Assembly: GCA_937993755.1 (NCBI GenBank)
Contig: CALKMA010000006.1
Coordinates: 47,975-111,974 of the forward strand
DNA from: HGM13233 sp900762805
GTDB taxonomy: Bacteria > Bacillota > Clostridia > Oscillospirales > Ruminococcaceae
Length of the DNA stretch: 64,000 nt
Direction: 5' to 3'
Shown: positions 25,541-34,089 of the stretch, one piece after another
Layout: every line of letters begins with the position of its first letter
Numbering within the stretch: position 1 is the first letter of the stretch
Program-made: the position numbers and the translations under genes
The notes under the pieces: model-generated
What the model saw: only the letters and a program-made list of their open reading frames with translations
Database searches by the model: none
What the model was told of the DNA's origin: nothing

Positions 25541-25634
25541 GTTCGCCGCGGCGAGCCGGCGAAGAGAGGCCGAGAAGGAGCTTCCGTTTTCAGAAGCGCC
25601 TGACGCCGGCAAGAAGGAAAATCAGCCGCCGTAA
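25503..25634 (+). CDS. Possible 43-residue protein from the last repeat unit
   Basis: The third unit of the tandem array has a true ATG and stays open for 43 codons: MSALFDDHPAPVRFAAASRR, then a charged tail ending in ENQPP. An AGGAGAAAAG ribosome binding site is placed correctly. Composition is hydrophilic with no membrane segment and no family is recognised. It might be an expressed small protein or leader peptide, or the truncated front of a lost gene. Confidence 0.4.
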   Translation: MSALFDDHPAPVRFAAASRRREAEKELPFSEAPDAGKKENQPP

Positions 25635-25756
25635 AAACAGGCTTCCGGTTCGGCCGGCGGGCCGATCGGACTCACTGCGACGGGAAGAAGGCTCCGACGC
25701 AGGCCGGTGTTATACGCTTGGCCGATGACCGGCGCCGTGCGCCCCGGAGGGTCTTG

Positions 25757-28141
25757 TCAGCTCCTGAGCACGGCGCCCAGCTGCGCCAGCGCCGCGAGCG
25801 CCTTCTTGACGGCGCTGTCGGCCTCCTCGTCGGTCAGCGTGCGTTCGGGGGAGCGCAGCGTCAGCCCGAAGGCGATGCTCTTTTTGCCGGCCGGCACCTG
25901 CTCGCCCTCATAGACGTCAAAGACGCGGATGCCGGCGAGGATGGCGCCGCACTGCCTGCGGATGACCGCTTCGATATCGGAGCACAGCACCTGCTTGTCG
26001 CAGACGATGGCAAGATCGCGCGTCAGCGCCGGGAAGCGCGGCATACCGCGGTACTGCGGCAGCGAGCCGCGGCCGTCAAACAGCTTTTTGAGGTCAAGGT
26101 CCGCCACATAGGCGCGCTTTTTGAGGCCGTAATTCTTCAGCACGACGGGATGGAGCTCACCGAGGCAGCCGATGCGTTCACCGCCGAGCAGCACGTCGGC
26201 GCAGCGGCCGGGGTGGTAGGAGGCATTGTCGGTGCAGGGTACAAAGTCAAAGGATACATGGGCCATGGAGGCCAGCGCCTCCAGCAGACCCTTGATGGAA
26301 TAGAAGCTCTCGCCCTCGCCGTAGGCGCCGATGATGAGCTTTTTGCGCTCGTCGGGCAGCTCGGCGGGATCGGGGTCGGCGATGTATTCGGTGGCCTGCT
26401 CGAACAGACGGGCGGCCGGGTGGCGGGAGCTGGCATTGAGCGCCAGCGTGTCGAGCATCGAGCAGACAGCCGTGGTGCGCAGCAGGGAGGTCTCCTCGCC
26501 GAACGGGTTGATGATGCGCACGGCACGGCGCAGGAGGCTGTCCTCCGGCACGCGCAGCTGGCTGAGCGCCTTGGGATTCATAAAGGAGGTGGTCGATATC
26601 TCATCGGCCCCGCCGGCCAGGCAGAGCTCGGTCACGGCGCGAAGGAACTTCTGCCATTCGGTGCGGCCGGCCGTGGCCACGCCGGTCATGACCGTAGTCG
26701 GGATGTTGTCATAGCCGTAGAGGCGGGCGATCTCCTCGCTGACGTCGGCAAAGGCCTCCACATCGCGCCGCCAGCCCGGCGGAACGACAGTAAGCTCCTC
26801 ATCGGGGCCGGAGACGCCGATGTCAAGACGTGTCAGATAGTCGCGCATGGCGGCGACGGGAATATCGGTGCCGAGGAAAGCGTTGACGCGCGCCGGCGAT
26901 ACCTTGATGACATTGACGGGCAGGCGGTCGCCGCGCACATCGACGCAGCCGTCTACTACGTCGCCGGCGTCAAGCTCGCGGACCAGCTCCAGCGCGCGGG
27001 CGAGGGCCGGCATGGTGTTTTCGGGGTCGAGCCCCTTTTCATAGCGGGTCGAGGCGTCGGTGCGCATACCCAGCGCCTTGGCGGTGGCGCGGTTGTTGAT
27101 GCCCTCAAAGCAGGCCGATTCGAAAATAACGGTGTTGGTATCGTCATAGATGCCGCTGTATTCGCCGCCCATGACGCCGGCCACGGCAATGGGCTTCTCG
27201 CTGTCGGCAATGATGAGCATCCTGTCGGTCAGCTCGCGCTCAACGCCGTCGAGCGTCGTGATGGTCTCGCCCGGCCGGGCAAGGCGCACAACGATGTGAT
27301 CGTCCTTGACGTTGCGCTCGTCAAAGGCGTGCATCGGCTGGTTGTATTCCAGCATGACATAGTTGGTGATGTCCACGATGTTGTTGATGGGGCGCACGCC
27401 GCACTCGCGCAGGCGGGTGCGCATCCACAGCGGCGACGGCTTGATGCGCACGTTGCGCACGAATGCGCCGGTGTAGCGGTAGCACAGCGACGGCTCGGCG
27501 ATATCGACCGTCAGCATCGTAGCTGCCTCGCCGCCCGGCGTAAGGTCGGCGGCGCGCCTGAATTTGAAGGGAACGTTGAAGGTGGCGGCGGCCTCGCGGG
27601 CGATGCCGACCGCGCACAGACAGTCGGGCCGGTTGGAGGTGATCTCGAACTCAAAAACATCGTCGTCGAGCGCCAGCGCCTTTTCGATAGGGGTGCCGGC
27701 CTTGAGCGACGGGTCGAGGATCATGATGCCGTTCTCGATGCACTCAGGAAAGTCGCCGGTTGTCAGCCCCAGCTCGCCGAGCGAGCAGAGCATTCCGTTG
27801 GAATCGACGCCGCGCAGCTTGCCGCGCTTGATGTGAGCGCCGTTCGGCAGCAGGCTGCCGTGCAGCGCCGCCGGAACGGTGTCGCCCGCTTTGACGTTCT
27901 GCGCGCCCGTCACGATCTGCACGGTCTCTCCGCCGATGTCAATCCGGCAGATCCAGAGGTGATCGGAATCGGGGTGGCGCTCGATCGAGACGACCTTGCC
28001 GACAACGACATTGCGGATCTTGTCGGCGGGATTTTCAAAGCCCTCGCATTTGGTGCCGGTCATGGTGATGCGGTGGGCAAAGGTGAGCGGGGAAGCATCG
28101 ATATCGCAGTATTCTTTAATCCATCTGTAAGGTACTCTCAT
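25757..28141 (-). CDS. pheT: Phenylalanyl-tRNA synthetase beta subunit
   Basis: A 794-residue PheRS beta chain, full length for the bacterial type. Domains in order: MRVPYRWIKEYCD start, an EMAP/OB-fold tRNA-binding domain at about residues 40-150 (GKVVSIERHPDSDHLWICRI), the B3/B4 editing domain in the middle (SNRPDCLCAVGIAREAA), B5, the core dimer domain, and the C-terminal FDX-ACB anticodon domain (PRFPALTRDLAIVCD to the end). It charges tRNA-Phe as an alpha2-beta2 tetramer with PheS. It begins 15 bases after pheS and is controlled by the T-box upstream of pheS. Confidence 0.97.
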   Translation of the reverse strand: MRVPYRWIKEYCDIDASPLTFAHRITMTGTKCEGFENPADKIRNVVVGKVVSIERHPDSDHLWICRIDIGGETVQIVTGAQNVKAGDTVPAALHGSLLPNGAHIKRGKLRGVDSNGMLCSLGELGLTTGDFPECIENGIMILDPSLKAGTPIEKALALDDDVFEFEITSNRPDCLCAVGIAREAAATFNVPFKFRRAADLTPGGEAATMLTVDIAEPSLCYRYTGAFVRNVRIKPSPLWMRTRLRECGVRPINNIVDITNYVMLEYNQPMHAFDERNVKDDHIVVRLARPGETITTLDGVERELTDRMLIIADSEKPIAVAGVMGGEYSGIYDDTNTVIFESACFEGINNRATAKALGMRTDASTRYEKGLDPENTMPALARALELVRELDAGDVVDGCVDVRGDRLPVNVIKVSPARVNAFLGTDIPVAAMRDYLTRLDIGVSGPDEELTVVPPGWRRDVEAFADVSEEIARLYGYDNIPTTVMTGVATAGRTEWQKFLRAVTELCLAGGADEISTTSFMNPKALSQLRVPEDSLLRRAVRIINPFGEETSLLRTTAVCSMLDTLALNASSRHPAARLFEQATEYIADPDPAELPDERKKLIIGAYGEGESFYSIKGLLEALASMAHVSFDFVPCTDNASYHPGRCADVLLGGERIGCLGELHPVVLKNYGLKKRAYVADLDLKKLFDGRGSLPQYRGMPRFPALTRDLAIVCDKQVLCSDIEAVIRRQCGAILAGIRVFDVYEGEQVPAGKKSIAFGLTLRSPERTLTDEEADSAVKKALAALAQLGAVLRS

Positions 28142-28156
28142 AAGTCAAACCCTCCC

Positions 28157-29176
28157 TTAAAACTGTTCGAGGAAGCTGATATCGTCCTCCAGCAGCAGCC
28201 GCAGATCGTCGATGGCATAGCGCATGGTGGTGATGCGCTCCAGCCCGATGCCGAAGGCAAAGCCGCTGTAGACACTCGAATCAATGCCGCAGCCCTCCAG
28301 CACCTTGGGATGGACCATGCCGCAGCCGAGAATCTCAATAAAGCCCTCGCCCTTGCACAGCGAGCAGCCCTTGCCGCCGCATTTGAAGCAGGTGCAGTCC
28401 ATCTCGGCCGAAGGCTCGGTGAACGGGAAATGATGGGGGCGGAAGCGGAGCCTGGTATTTTCGCCGTACAGCTTCTTGGCAAATTCGCCGAGCGTGCCGC
28501 GCAGGTCGGACATGGTGATGCCCTTATCGACGACCAGCCCCTCGATCTGTGTAAAGACGGGGGAGTGGGTGGCGTCAGCCGTGTCGGAGCGGAAGACGCG
28601 GCCGGGGGCGATGACGCGGATGGGCGGCTTCTGCCTGAGCATGGTGCGCACCTGCACGGGGGAGGTCTGGGTGCGCAGCAGGATATTGTCGGTGACATAG
28701 AAGGTGTCCTGCGTGTCGCGCGCCGGGTGGCCCTGCGGGATGTTGAGCATTTCGAAATTGTATTTGTCGTATTCGACCTCAGGCCCCTCCACAATGTTGA
28801 AGCCCATGCCGAGGAAGATATCCTCCAGCTCGCTGAGTACGCGCAGCATGGGGTGGCGGTGGCCGAGTTTCAGCTGCTCGCCCGGCAGCGTTACGTCGAG
28901 CGCCTCGGACTTGAGCTTGGCCTCCAGCGCGCGCTCCGACATGACCCTGAGCAGGCCCGACAGCCTTTCCTCGACCTCGGTGCGGACTTCATTGGCCTCC
29001 TTGCCGAAGGCAGGGCGTTCCTCGGCCGAAAGCGAGCCCATCTGCTTGAGTACAGCGGTGATCTCGCCTTTTTTGCCGAGCAGTTTCACGCGAAGCGCCT
29101 CCAGCTCGGAGATGTCGCGTGCGGCGTTCAGCTTTTCAAGGGCGTCGCGCCTGATGCTTTGCAGTAGTTCGTTCAT
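28157..29176 (-). CDS. pheS: Phenylalanyl-tRNA synthetase alpha subunit
   Basis: A 339-residue class II synthetase catalytic subunit. The N-terminal 90 residues form the coiled-coil arm. The catalytic part shows motif 2 (TSPVQVRTMLRQKPPIRVIAPGRVFR split over the loop), EGLVVDKG, FRPHHFPFTEPSAEMDC and GCGMVHPKVLEGCGID, and motif 3 GFAFGIGLERITTMRY. The inserted CFKCGGKGCSLCKGEG carries four cysteines, a zinc-site-like insertion seen in some clostridial PheS proteins. It leads the pheS-pheT operon. Confidence 0.97.
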   Translation of the reverse strand: MNELLQSIRRDALEKLNAARDISELEALRVKLLGKKGEITAVLKQMGSLSAEERPAFGKEANEVRTEVEERLSGLLRVMSERALEAKLKSEALDVTLPGEQLKLGHRHPMLRVLSELEDIFLGMGFNIVEGPEVEYDKYNFEMLNIPQGHPARDTQDTFYVTDNILLRTQTSPVQVRTMLRQKPPIRVIAPGRVFRSDTADATHSPVFTQIEGLVVDKGITMSDLRGTLGEFAKKLYGENTRLRFRPHHFPFTEPSAEMDCTCFKCGGKGCSLCKGEGFIEILGCGMVHPKVLEGCGIDSSVYSGFAFGIGLERITTMRYAIDDLRLLLEDDISFLEQF

Positions 29177-29204
29177 ATTCTCTCCTTTATTTTTGGGTCA
29201 AGAC

Positions 29205-29454
29205 AATAAAAAAGCCCCGCCCCTGACCGGGACGAAGCGAAGGCTCCGCGGTACCACCCGTCTTTTTGCCTGAAAGCAAACACTCAACGGCCCTTTACGC
29301 GGGCGGACGTCCCGGCCTACTGCGCTTTTCAGCCGGGCCGCTCCGGGGCGAACTTCACAGCATGGTCCCGCCTGCGCCCGCTTACAGCCTGCGGCGGGTG
29401 CTCTCTGCCTGGGGAGCCGATGCTGCTACTTTTCCCTTTCACAGCGTTTCGATC
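29205..29454 (-). promoter_or_regulatory. T-box riboswitch (tRNA-Phe) upstream of pheST
   Basis: On the minus strand the 14-base T-box core GGGTGGTACCGCGG lies at 29259-29246. It is followed by a terminator whose 10-bp stem is GCTTCGTCCC (29238-29229) and GGGGCGGGGC (29223-29214) with TTTTTT at 29213-29208. Upstream are AGAGAGC and a Stem I with GAAGTTCGCC; TTC at 29352-29350 is the probable phenylalanine specifier. Uncharged tRNA-Phe would pair with the specifier and the T-box bulge and favour readthrough into pheS. Confidence 0.93.
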
Positions 29455-29460
29455 GTGTCC

Positions 29461-29489
29461 AGTATACCACGCCCGATTGGGACTTGCAA
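29461..29489 (-). promoter_or_regulatory. Promoter of the pheST T-box transcript
   Basis: Reading leftward, TTGCAA (29489-29484) and TATACT (29466-29461) are 17 bases apart. The -35 hexamer is its own reverse complement and also serves the divergent acpS promoter. Confidence 0.85.
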
Positions 29490-29511
29490 GTATTTCTTGT
29501 ACGGGTATAAT
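29484..29511 (+). promoter_or_regulatory. Promoter of acpS-nnr
   Basis: TTGCAA at 29484-29489 and TATAAT at 29506-29511 with a 16-base spacer, about 35 bases before acpS. It shares its -35 hexamer with the leftward pheS promoter. Confidence 0.82.
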
Positions 29512-29545
29512 AAATAATAGAAGGAAGAAAGCGGAGGAGCTGCCT

Positions 29546-29905
29546 ATGATTGCCGGGATCGGCTGCGATATGATAGAAATTGGCCGCATAGAGAGGAGCT
29601 GCCGGAGCGATCGCTTTATGGCGCGCGTTTTTTCGCCGGCCGAGCGGACCGCCTATGCCGGCTGCGCTTCCAGACTGGCCGGCTGCTTTGCCGTCAAGGA
29701 GGCGCTCTCCAAGGCGCTCGGAACGGGCGTGCGCGGCTTTTCGTTGGCCGAGATCTCGGTGCTGCGCGATGCGCTCGGCAAGCCCTATGTTATTGCGGAG
29801 GGCCGTGCGGCCGCGCTGGTGGGAGAGCGGCGGATCCATGCCTCGATCACCAACACCGCTTGCGAGGCGCTGGCCTTTGTAATACTGGAGGAGGATACGT
29901 TATGA
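29546..29905 (+). CDS. acpS: Holo-[acyl-carrier-protein] synthase
   Basis: A 119-residue AcpS, which transfers 4'-phosphopantetheine from CoA to acyl carrier protein. The two family motifs are visible: MIAGIGCDMIEIGRIER (Asp8 binds metal) and LAGCFAVKEALSKALGTG (KEA, catalytic Glu), followed by VRGFSLAEISVL. ATG 29546 follows GGAGGAG. Its TGA overlaps the ATG of nnr; linkage of acpS to the NAD(P)HX repair gene is common in Firmicutes. Confidence 0.94.
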   Translation: MIAGIGCDMIEIGRIERSCRSDRFMARVFSPAERTAYAGCASRLAGCFAVKEALSKALGTGVRGFSLAEISVLRDALGKPYVIAEGRAAALVGERRIHASITNTACEALAFVILEEDTL

Positions 29906-31449
29906 CGGCAGAGATGCTTTCGGACAGGCGCGCCGAGAAAGCTGCGGCCGCCGCGGCGCTTGGGAGGCGGATCGTGACGGCCGGGCAGCAGCGCGCCATT
30001 GAGCGAGAGGCTGTTTTGCGCGGCCTTTCGGAGGATAAAATGATGGAGGAGGCCGGCTTTGGCTCGGCCGAGCTTCTTTTCCGGCGGTATGCCCTGCGCG
30101 GGCGGCGGGTCCTGGTGCTGTGCGGCAGCGGCGGCAACGGGGGCGACGGCTATGCCCTGGCACGGCGCCTCAAAATGCTGGGCGCCGTACCGGTCTGCGC
30201 CGTATGCTTTGACGGCGGCGCTCATGCCGCCGCCCGCCGGCAGCGCGCGCTGGCCGAAAAGGAGCGCATCCCGCTGCTGCCGCTGGCCGGTGAGCCGGCG
30301 GAGGTGCAAAAGGCGCTGGAGACGGCGCGGGTGATCGTTGACGCCGTCTACGGCGTGGGCTTTCACGGTCGCCTGCCGGAGGAGGCCGCCAGCCTGTTCG
30401 TGGCGGCCGGCTCGGCTGAGGCGGCCCGCGTTTCACTCGATCTTCCCAGCGGCATGGAGGCCGACGGCCGCGCGGCCGACGGCTGCTTTCGCCCTGAGCT
30501 GACGCTCTGCTACGTCGCGCCCAAGCCGGCCCACGTTTTCAAGGCCAGCAGCACCCTCTGCGGCACGGTCGAGGAGGTGGACATCGGTATTCCCAAGGCC
30601 GCCTATGAGGCCGTCCGCTGCGCTTTTCGCCTGGAGGCGGACGAGCTTCGGCCGCTGCTCAGGCCGCGCAGCCCGACGGCGCACAAGGGCAGCTTCGGGC
30701 GGGTGCTTTGTCGGGTCGGCAGCGCCAACTATCGCGGCGCGGCCGTGCTGTGCGCGGCGGGGGCGGTCCGAACCGGCGCCGGTATCGTCGAGATCGTCTC
30801 GGAGGAGCCGGTGCTGGCGGCTGTGGCCGCCCACCTGCCGGAGCCGATCCTTCTGTCCGACGCGTCGCCGCAGCTCGGCGCACATCTCAACGCGGCGACG
30901 GCCATGGTGCTGGGCTGCGGCCTTTCGGAGACGGATGGCGAGCAGGCCGTGCAGCTGTTTGACCGCTGCCGCTGCCCGGCTGTCATTGACGCAACGGGCA
31001 TAAAGCTGCTGCAGAAGCGCATACAATGCCTTGAAAAGGGGCGGAGCGTGGTCATCACGCCGCATCCGGGCGAGTTCTCGCGGCTGACGGGCCTTCCCAT
31101 CCGTCAGCTCTGCGGCGGCGGCGCGCTGGGGGCTGCCGCGGACTTTGCGAAGCAGAGCGGCTGCTTTGTTGTGCTGAAGGGGGCCAATACCGTCATCGCC
31201 GCGCCGGACGGGCGCGCTGCCGTCAACACCACCGGCAATCCCGGCCTTGCCAAGGGCGGCAGCGGAGATCTGCTGGCCGGCATGATCGGCGCGCTGCTCG
31301 GCATGGGGCTGGCGCCCTTTGACGCGGCCTCGCTGGGGGTCTGGCTGCACGGAACGGCGGCCGACCTTACCGCCTCTGAATGCAATGAATACAGCATGAC
31401 CCCATGGGACGTCTCACTGCGCATCGGCTGCGCCATCGACCGCCTGTGA
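29902..31449 (+). CDS. nnr: Bifunctional NAD(P)HX epimerase/dehydratase
   Basis: A 515-residue fusion that repairs hydrated NAD(P)H. The N-terminal YjeF_N half (to about residue 220) carries VLCGSGGNGGDGYALARRL and VDAVYGVGFHGRLPEE; it epimerises S- and R-NAD(P)HX. The C-terminal ribokinase-like half carries KGSFGRVLCRVGS, VITPHPGEFSRL, and NPGLAKGGSGDLLAGMIGAL; it removes water using ADP. The ATG overlaps the acpS stop (ATGA), with GGAGGA upstream. Confidence 0.94.
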   Translation: MTAEMLSDRRAEKAAAAAALGRRIVTAGQQRAIEREAVLRGLSEDKMMEEAGFGSAELLFRRYALRGRRVLVLCGSGGNGGDGYALARRLKMLGAVPVCAVCFDGGAHAAARRQRALAEKERIPLLPLAGEPAEVQKALETARVIVDAVYGVGFHGRLPEEAASLFVAAGSAEAARVSLDLPSGMEADGRAADGCFRPELTLCYVAPKPAHVFKASSTLCGTVEEVDIGIPKAAYEAVRCAFRLEADELRPLLRPRSPTAHKGSFGRVLCRVGSANYRGAAVLCAAGAVRTGAGIVEIVSEEPVLAAVAAHLPEPILLSDASPQLGAHLNAATAMVLGCGLSETDGEQAVQLFDRCRCPAVIDATGIKLLQKRIQCLEKGRSVVITPHPGEFSRLTGLPIRQLCGGGALGAAADFAKQSGCFVVLKGANTVIAAPDGRAAVNTTGNPGLAKGGSGDLLAGMIGALLGMGLAPFDAASLGVWLHGTAADLTASECNEYSMTPWDVSLRIGCAIDRL

Positions 31450-31467
31450 GGGCGGAAAGGCGGGTAT

Positions 31468-32139
31468 ATGCCGAAGGGGCAGGGGAGAGAGCCGCTCATG
31501 AGGGCGGAGCGCGTTAGAAACAGGAGCGGAAGGGGGCGTCAGCGCCGGTCTCTGCCGGAGAGAAACGAGGCGGGGGCAGGCGGCGGGACGCTTGCCGCGG
31601 CCGATCGGTCGTTCCTGCTTTCCGAAGGGAAGGGCGGTTCGGCAGGGATATGGCGCGGGCCGTTCGTGCTGGCGCTTTGCCTGCTGCTTCTGACCGGTTG
31701 TACGCATCAGCAAAAGAGCAGCGAGACGCTGCGGCAGAATCTCCTGTCGCCCTTTGAAATGACGGGGACGCTCGCGGCGGGTGGGCAGAGCTGCACACTG
31801 CACATTGTCCGCCCGGCGCTGGGACAGTTCACGATCGAATATCTGGCGCCCGAAACGCTGCACGGGCTGACGGTCGCATGGGCGGGCGAAGCGCTGACCT
31901 TCCGCTATGCGGGCATCGAGCTTTCCGCCGAGCTGCCGCACAAGCGCGGCGCGGCAGCCATGCTGCTGGCGCTGGAGCAGGTGCTGGCGCAGCAGCCCAT
32001 GACCCGCGCGACCGAGGCCGGCGAAACGACCTCTTTCGGGGCGCTGACGGTGCTTTCGGTCAACGGCGTGCCGAAGGAATTCCGATTGGGCGGGGCTGTG
32101 CTGCACATCACCTCGTTCGAGCGCATCGGCGGCGCCTGA
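31468..32139 (+). CDS. Putative lipoprotein with long basic N-terminal extension
   Basis: A protein of up to 223 residues with a lipobox LLLTGC near residues 73-78 after a hydrophobic stretch (FVLALCLLLL). The mature part is 145 residues of alternating strands (FEMTGTLAAGGQSCTLHIV, FTIEYLAPETLHGLTVAW, LTFRYAGIELSAELP), resembling LolA-like or germination-associated lipoproteins; that is only a structural impression. Some 60 basic and polar residues precede the hydrophobic core, very unusual for a lipoprotein signal. ATG 31498 is an alternative start, but no start sits close to the core. It follows nnr by 18 bases. Confidence 0.6.
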   Translation: MPKGQGREPLMRAERVRNRSGRGRQRRSLPERNEAGAGGGTLAAADRSFLLSEGKGGSAGIWRGPFVLALCLLLLTGCTHQQKSSETLRQNLLSPFEMTGTLAAGGQSCTLHIVRPALGQFTIEYLAPETLHGLTVAWAGEALTFRYAGIELSAELPHKRGAAAMLLALEQVLAQQPMTRATEAGETTSFGALTVLSVNGVPKEFRLGGAVLHITSFERIGGA

Positions 32140-32537
32140 TGGGGCTTTTCCGGCCGGAGATAAAATGCTTTGACGGAAAACCGTGCCGCACGGGGCGGCA
32201 TTGCGCAAAGGCGGAGACCGTGCTTTGGCCTTATAAATGGAAACGCCGGAGGCGAGGCCGCTTTGCGGCGGCAGACCCGCTGCCGCGCCGGAGGAGCGCG
32301 AGCGGCGCTGTGCCCCGATGAAAAGAACATAGGCAGACGTGCTTTTCGGCAGGCTTGCCGCCGTTTGTCAGAGCAAAAGAAAGGGACGCCGGACACCGCG
32401 GCGCGCCGAAACGGTGCTGCGCAGGAGACGCCCTCCCTGTTGATCTCTGAATGAGCTGCTGTGTGCCGACTGAAAACGGCGCGGTATGGGTGAGGCGTCC
32501 GCGACGGCCCGGACTATTGCCCGAAAAACGGACAGTG
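32140..32537. other. GC-rich interval without genes
   Basis: No convincing coding sequence. A hairpin near 32266-32286 (CGGCAG and CTGCCG arms) could end the lipoprotein transcript, but it has no T-run. Open frames here are low-complexity. Confidence 0.4.
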
Positions 32538-32579
32538 AAAAAAGCGTCTCCTGTTGCAGAATAAAAGCTGCAGCAGGAG
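32538..32579 (-). terminator. Intrinsic terminator downstream of spmB
   Basis: On the minus strand CTCCTGCTGCAG (32579-32568) pairs with CTGCAACAGGAG (32559-32548) with one G-U pair, followed by ACGC and TTTTTT at 32543-32538. It lies 170 bases past the spmB stop. Confidence 0.75.
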
Positions 32580-32750
32580 GTGTTGTCATGTCCGGGCAAT
32601 GCGCAAAGGCAGAATGGTGCGGCGAAGAGGCATATCGGCGGAAAGCGGCAGGGGAAACCGACCGGGGCGGGGGCCTTTTGCCTCCGCTGTCTGATTTAAC
32701 AGCGGACGGCGCGACGGCGGCCGTCTCTGACAACAGCCGGCTGCCGCAGG

Positions 32751-33272
32751 CTATCCGCCCATCAGCAGCCGCACTGTCAGGGCGGCGGCAAGAAAACCGG
32801 TCAGGTCGCCGGCCATGGCTGCCGGCAGCGTGTGCCGCGTGTGCCTGACTTGGGTGACCCCGTAGTAGAGCGCCAGCGTGTAAAAGGTCGTTTCGGTCGA
32901 GCCCTGCATGACCGAAGCCACGCGCCCGGCAAAGCTGTCGGGGCCGACCTCGGCCAGAATATCGCGGAAGACGGCAAGCGAGCCGGTGCCCGAAATGGGA
33001 CGCAGCAGCATGAGCGGGAGCGTTTCTTCGGGGATGCCGAGCAGCCGCACGAGGGGAGACAGCAGCCCCTGCACCAGCGTCAGACAGCCGCTGGCGCGGA
33101 GCATCCCCACCGCGACCATGATGCCGAGCAGCGCCGGCAATATGCCGGCGACGGTTTTGATCCCCTCCCTGGCGCCGGCGCAGAAATCATCAAAGATGGG
33201 GCGCCCGGCAGCAAGCCCTGCCGCCGAAACGGCGAGCAGGACACCGGGCAGCAGCAGGTCGGCGGCGCTCAT
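32751..33272 (-). CDS. spmB: Spore maturation protein B
   Basis: A 173-residue membrane protein matching SpmB in length and topology. The family core is GILPALLGIMVAVGMLRASG, LLRPISGTGSLAVFRDIL and VMQGSTETTFYTLALYYGV, which contain the nucleoside-transporter-like gate motifs. SpmA and SpmB are needed for core dehydration of spores in Bacillus. ATG 33272 gives the normal family length; the long in-frame extension upstream is basic and non-membrane and is rejected. About 100 bases separate it from spmA. Confidence 0.92.
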   Translation of the reverse strand: MSAADLLLPGVLLAVSAAGLAAGRPIFDDFCAGAREGIKTVAGILPALLGIMVAVGMLRASGCLTLVQGLLSPLVRLLGIPEETLPLMLLRPISGTGSLAVFRDILAEVGPDSFAGRVASVMQGSTETTFYTLALYYGVTQVRHTRHTLPAAMAGDLTGFLAAALTVRLLMGG

Positions 33273-33369
33273 GACAGCTTCCCGTGCGCGCGGCGGGTCC
33301 GCTGTCCGGCGGACGCTGTGTTCGCTTTCGGCACGCCGCGCTTTGTGCAGGCGGATATAAAGGCTGTGT

Positions 33370-34032
33370 TCATGCGCGTCTCCCCCGGAGGGCGCAGCCG
33401 GCAGAGCGCGGTGCCGCATCGTTCGGCGGCCCGCCCTGCCGCTTCCGGCTTTTGCCGGCTTTTTGGCAGCCGAGCATGGCGGCGCTCATGGCGGCGGCGA
33501 GGGCGGCGGCCGTTGTAAGGAGCACCGGGATCAGGATATCGAACGGATGCTCGCTGCCGGCGGCGCCGCGCATGGCCGCCACCGTTGTGGGAAGCAGCTG
33601 AAAGCAGGCAGTATTGAGCACCACGAATTTGACCATGTCGTCGCTGGCCGTCTTGCCGCCGCCGTTGAGCCGGTCCATCTCCCGCATGGCGATGAGTGCC
33701 GACGGTGTGGCGGCGCTGCCCAGCCCCAGCAGATTGGCCGTCACATTGATTGTGACCTGCCGCATAGCCTCGCGGCTGGCCCGCCGCAGCCCCGGAAAGA
33801 TACGGTCGAGCAGCGGGGCGAGCAGCCGGTCAAGCCTGTCAACAAGCCCGCAGCGGCGAGCGATCTCCAGCACGCCGCACCACATCCCGACTGTTCCCAT
33901 CAGCTCCAGGCAGACGCAGACAGCCCGATATCCCTCGCTCAGCATGGCGTTGGCCAGCTCGCCCGAACGTCCCAGCAGCACGGCGGCCAGAAATGAGCCG
34001 CCCGCCAATATACAGAACAACCAGTTCATCAT
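33370..34032 (-). CDS. spmA: Spore maturation protein A
   Basis: A 220-residue SpmA. Visible family motifs: MWCGVLEIARRCGLVDRLDRLLAPLLDRIFP, INVTANLLGLGSAATPSALIAMREMD and MVKFVVLNTACFQLLPTTVAAMR, with the usual hydrophobic segments. It acts with SpmB in the forespore membrane during spore maturation, and the pair is strong evidence that the organism can sporulate. ATG 34032 has AAGGATGGGA upstream. The C-terminal 35 residues are basic and beyond the usual end of the family. Confidence 0.92.
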   Translation of the reverse strand: MMNWLFCILAGGSFLAAVLLGRSGELANAMLSEGYRAVCVCLELMGTVGMWCGVLEIARRCGLVDRLDRLLAPLLDRIFPGLRRASREAMRQVTINVTANLLGLGSAATPSALIAMREMDRLNGGGKTASDDMVKFVVLNTACFQLLPTTVAAMRGAAGSEHPFDILIPVLLTTAAALAAAMSAAMLGCQKAGKSRKRQGGPPNDAAPRSAGCALRGRRA

Positions 34033-34089
34033 AATGGATCCCATCCTTAGCTTGATTGCAGAAGCAGCAGCGCTGTTTCTGATAAAATA

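Noticed and set aside
25718..29167. Plus-strand open frame of 1149 codons
   Set aside because: It lies antisense to pheT and pheS, whose products are unmistakable; its length only reflects high GC content.
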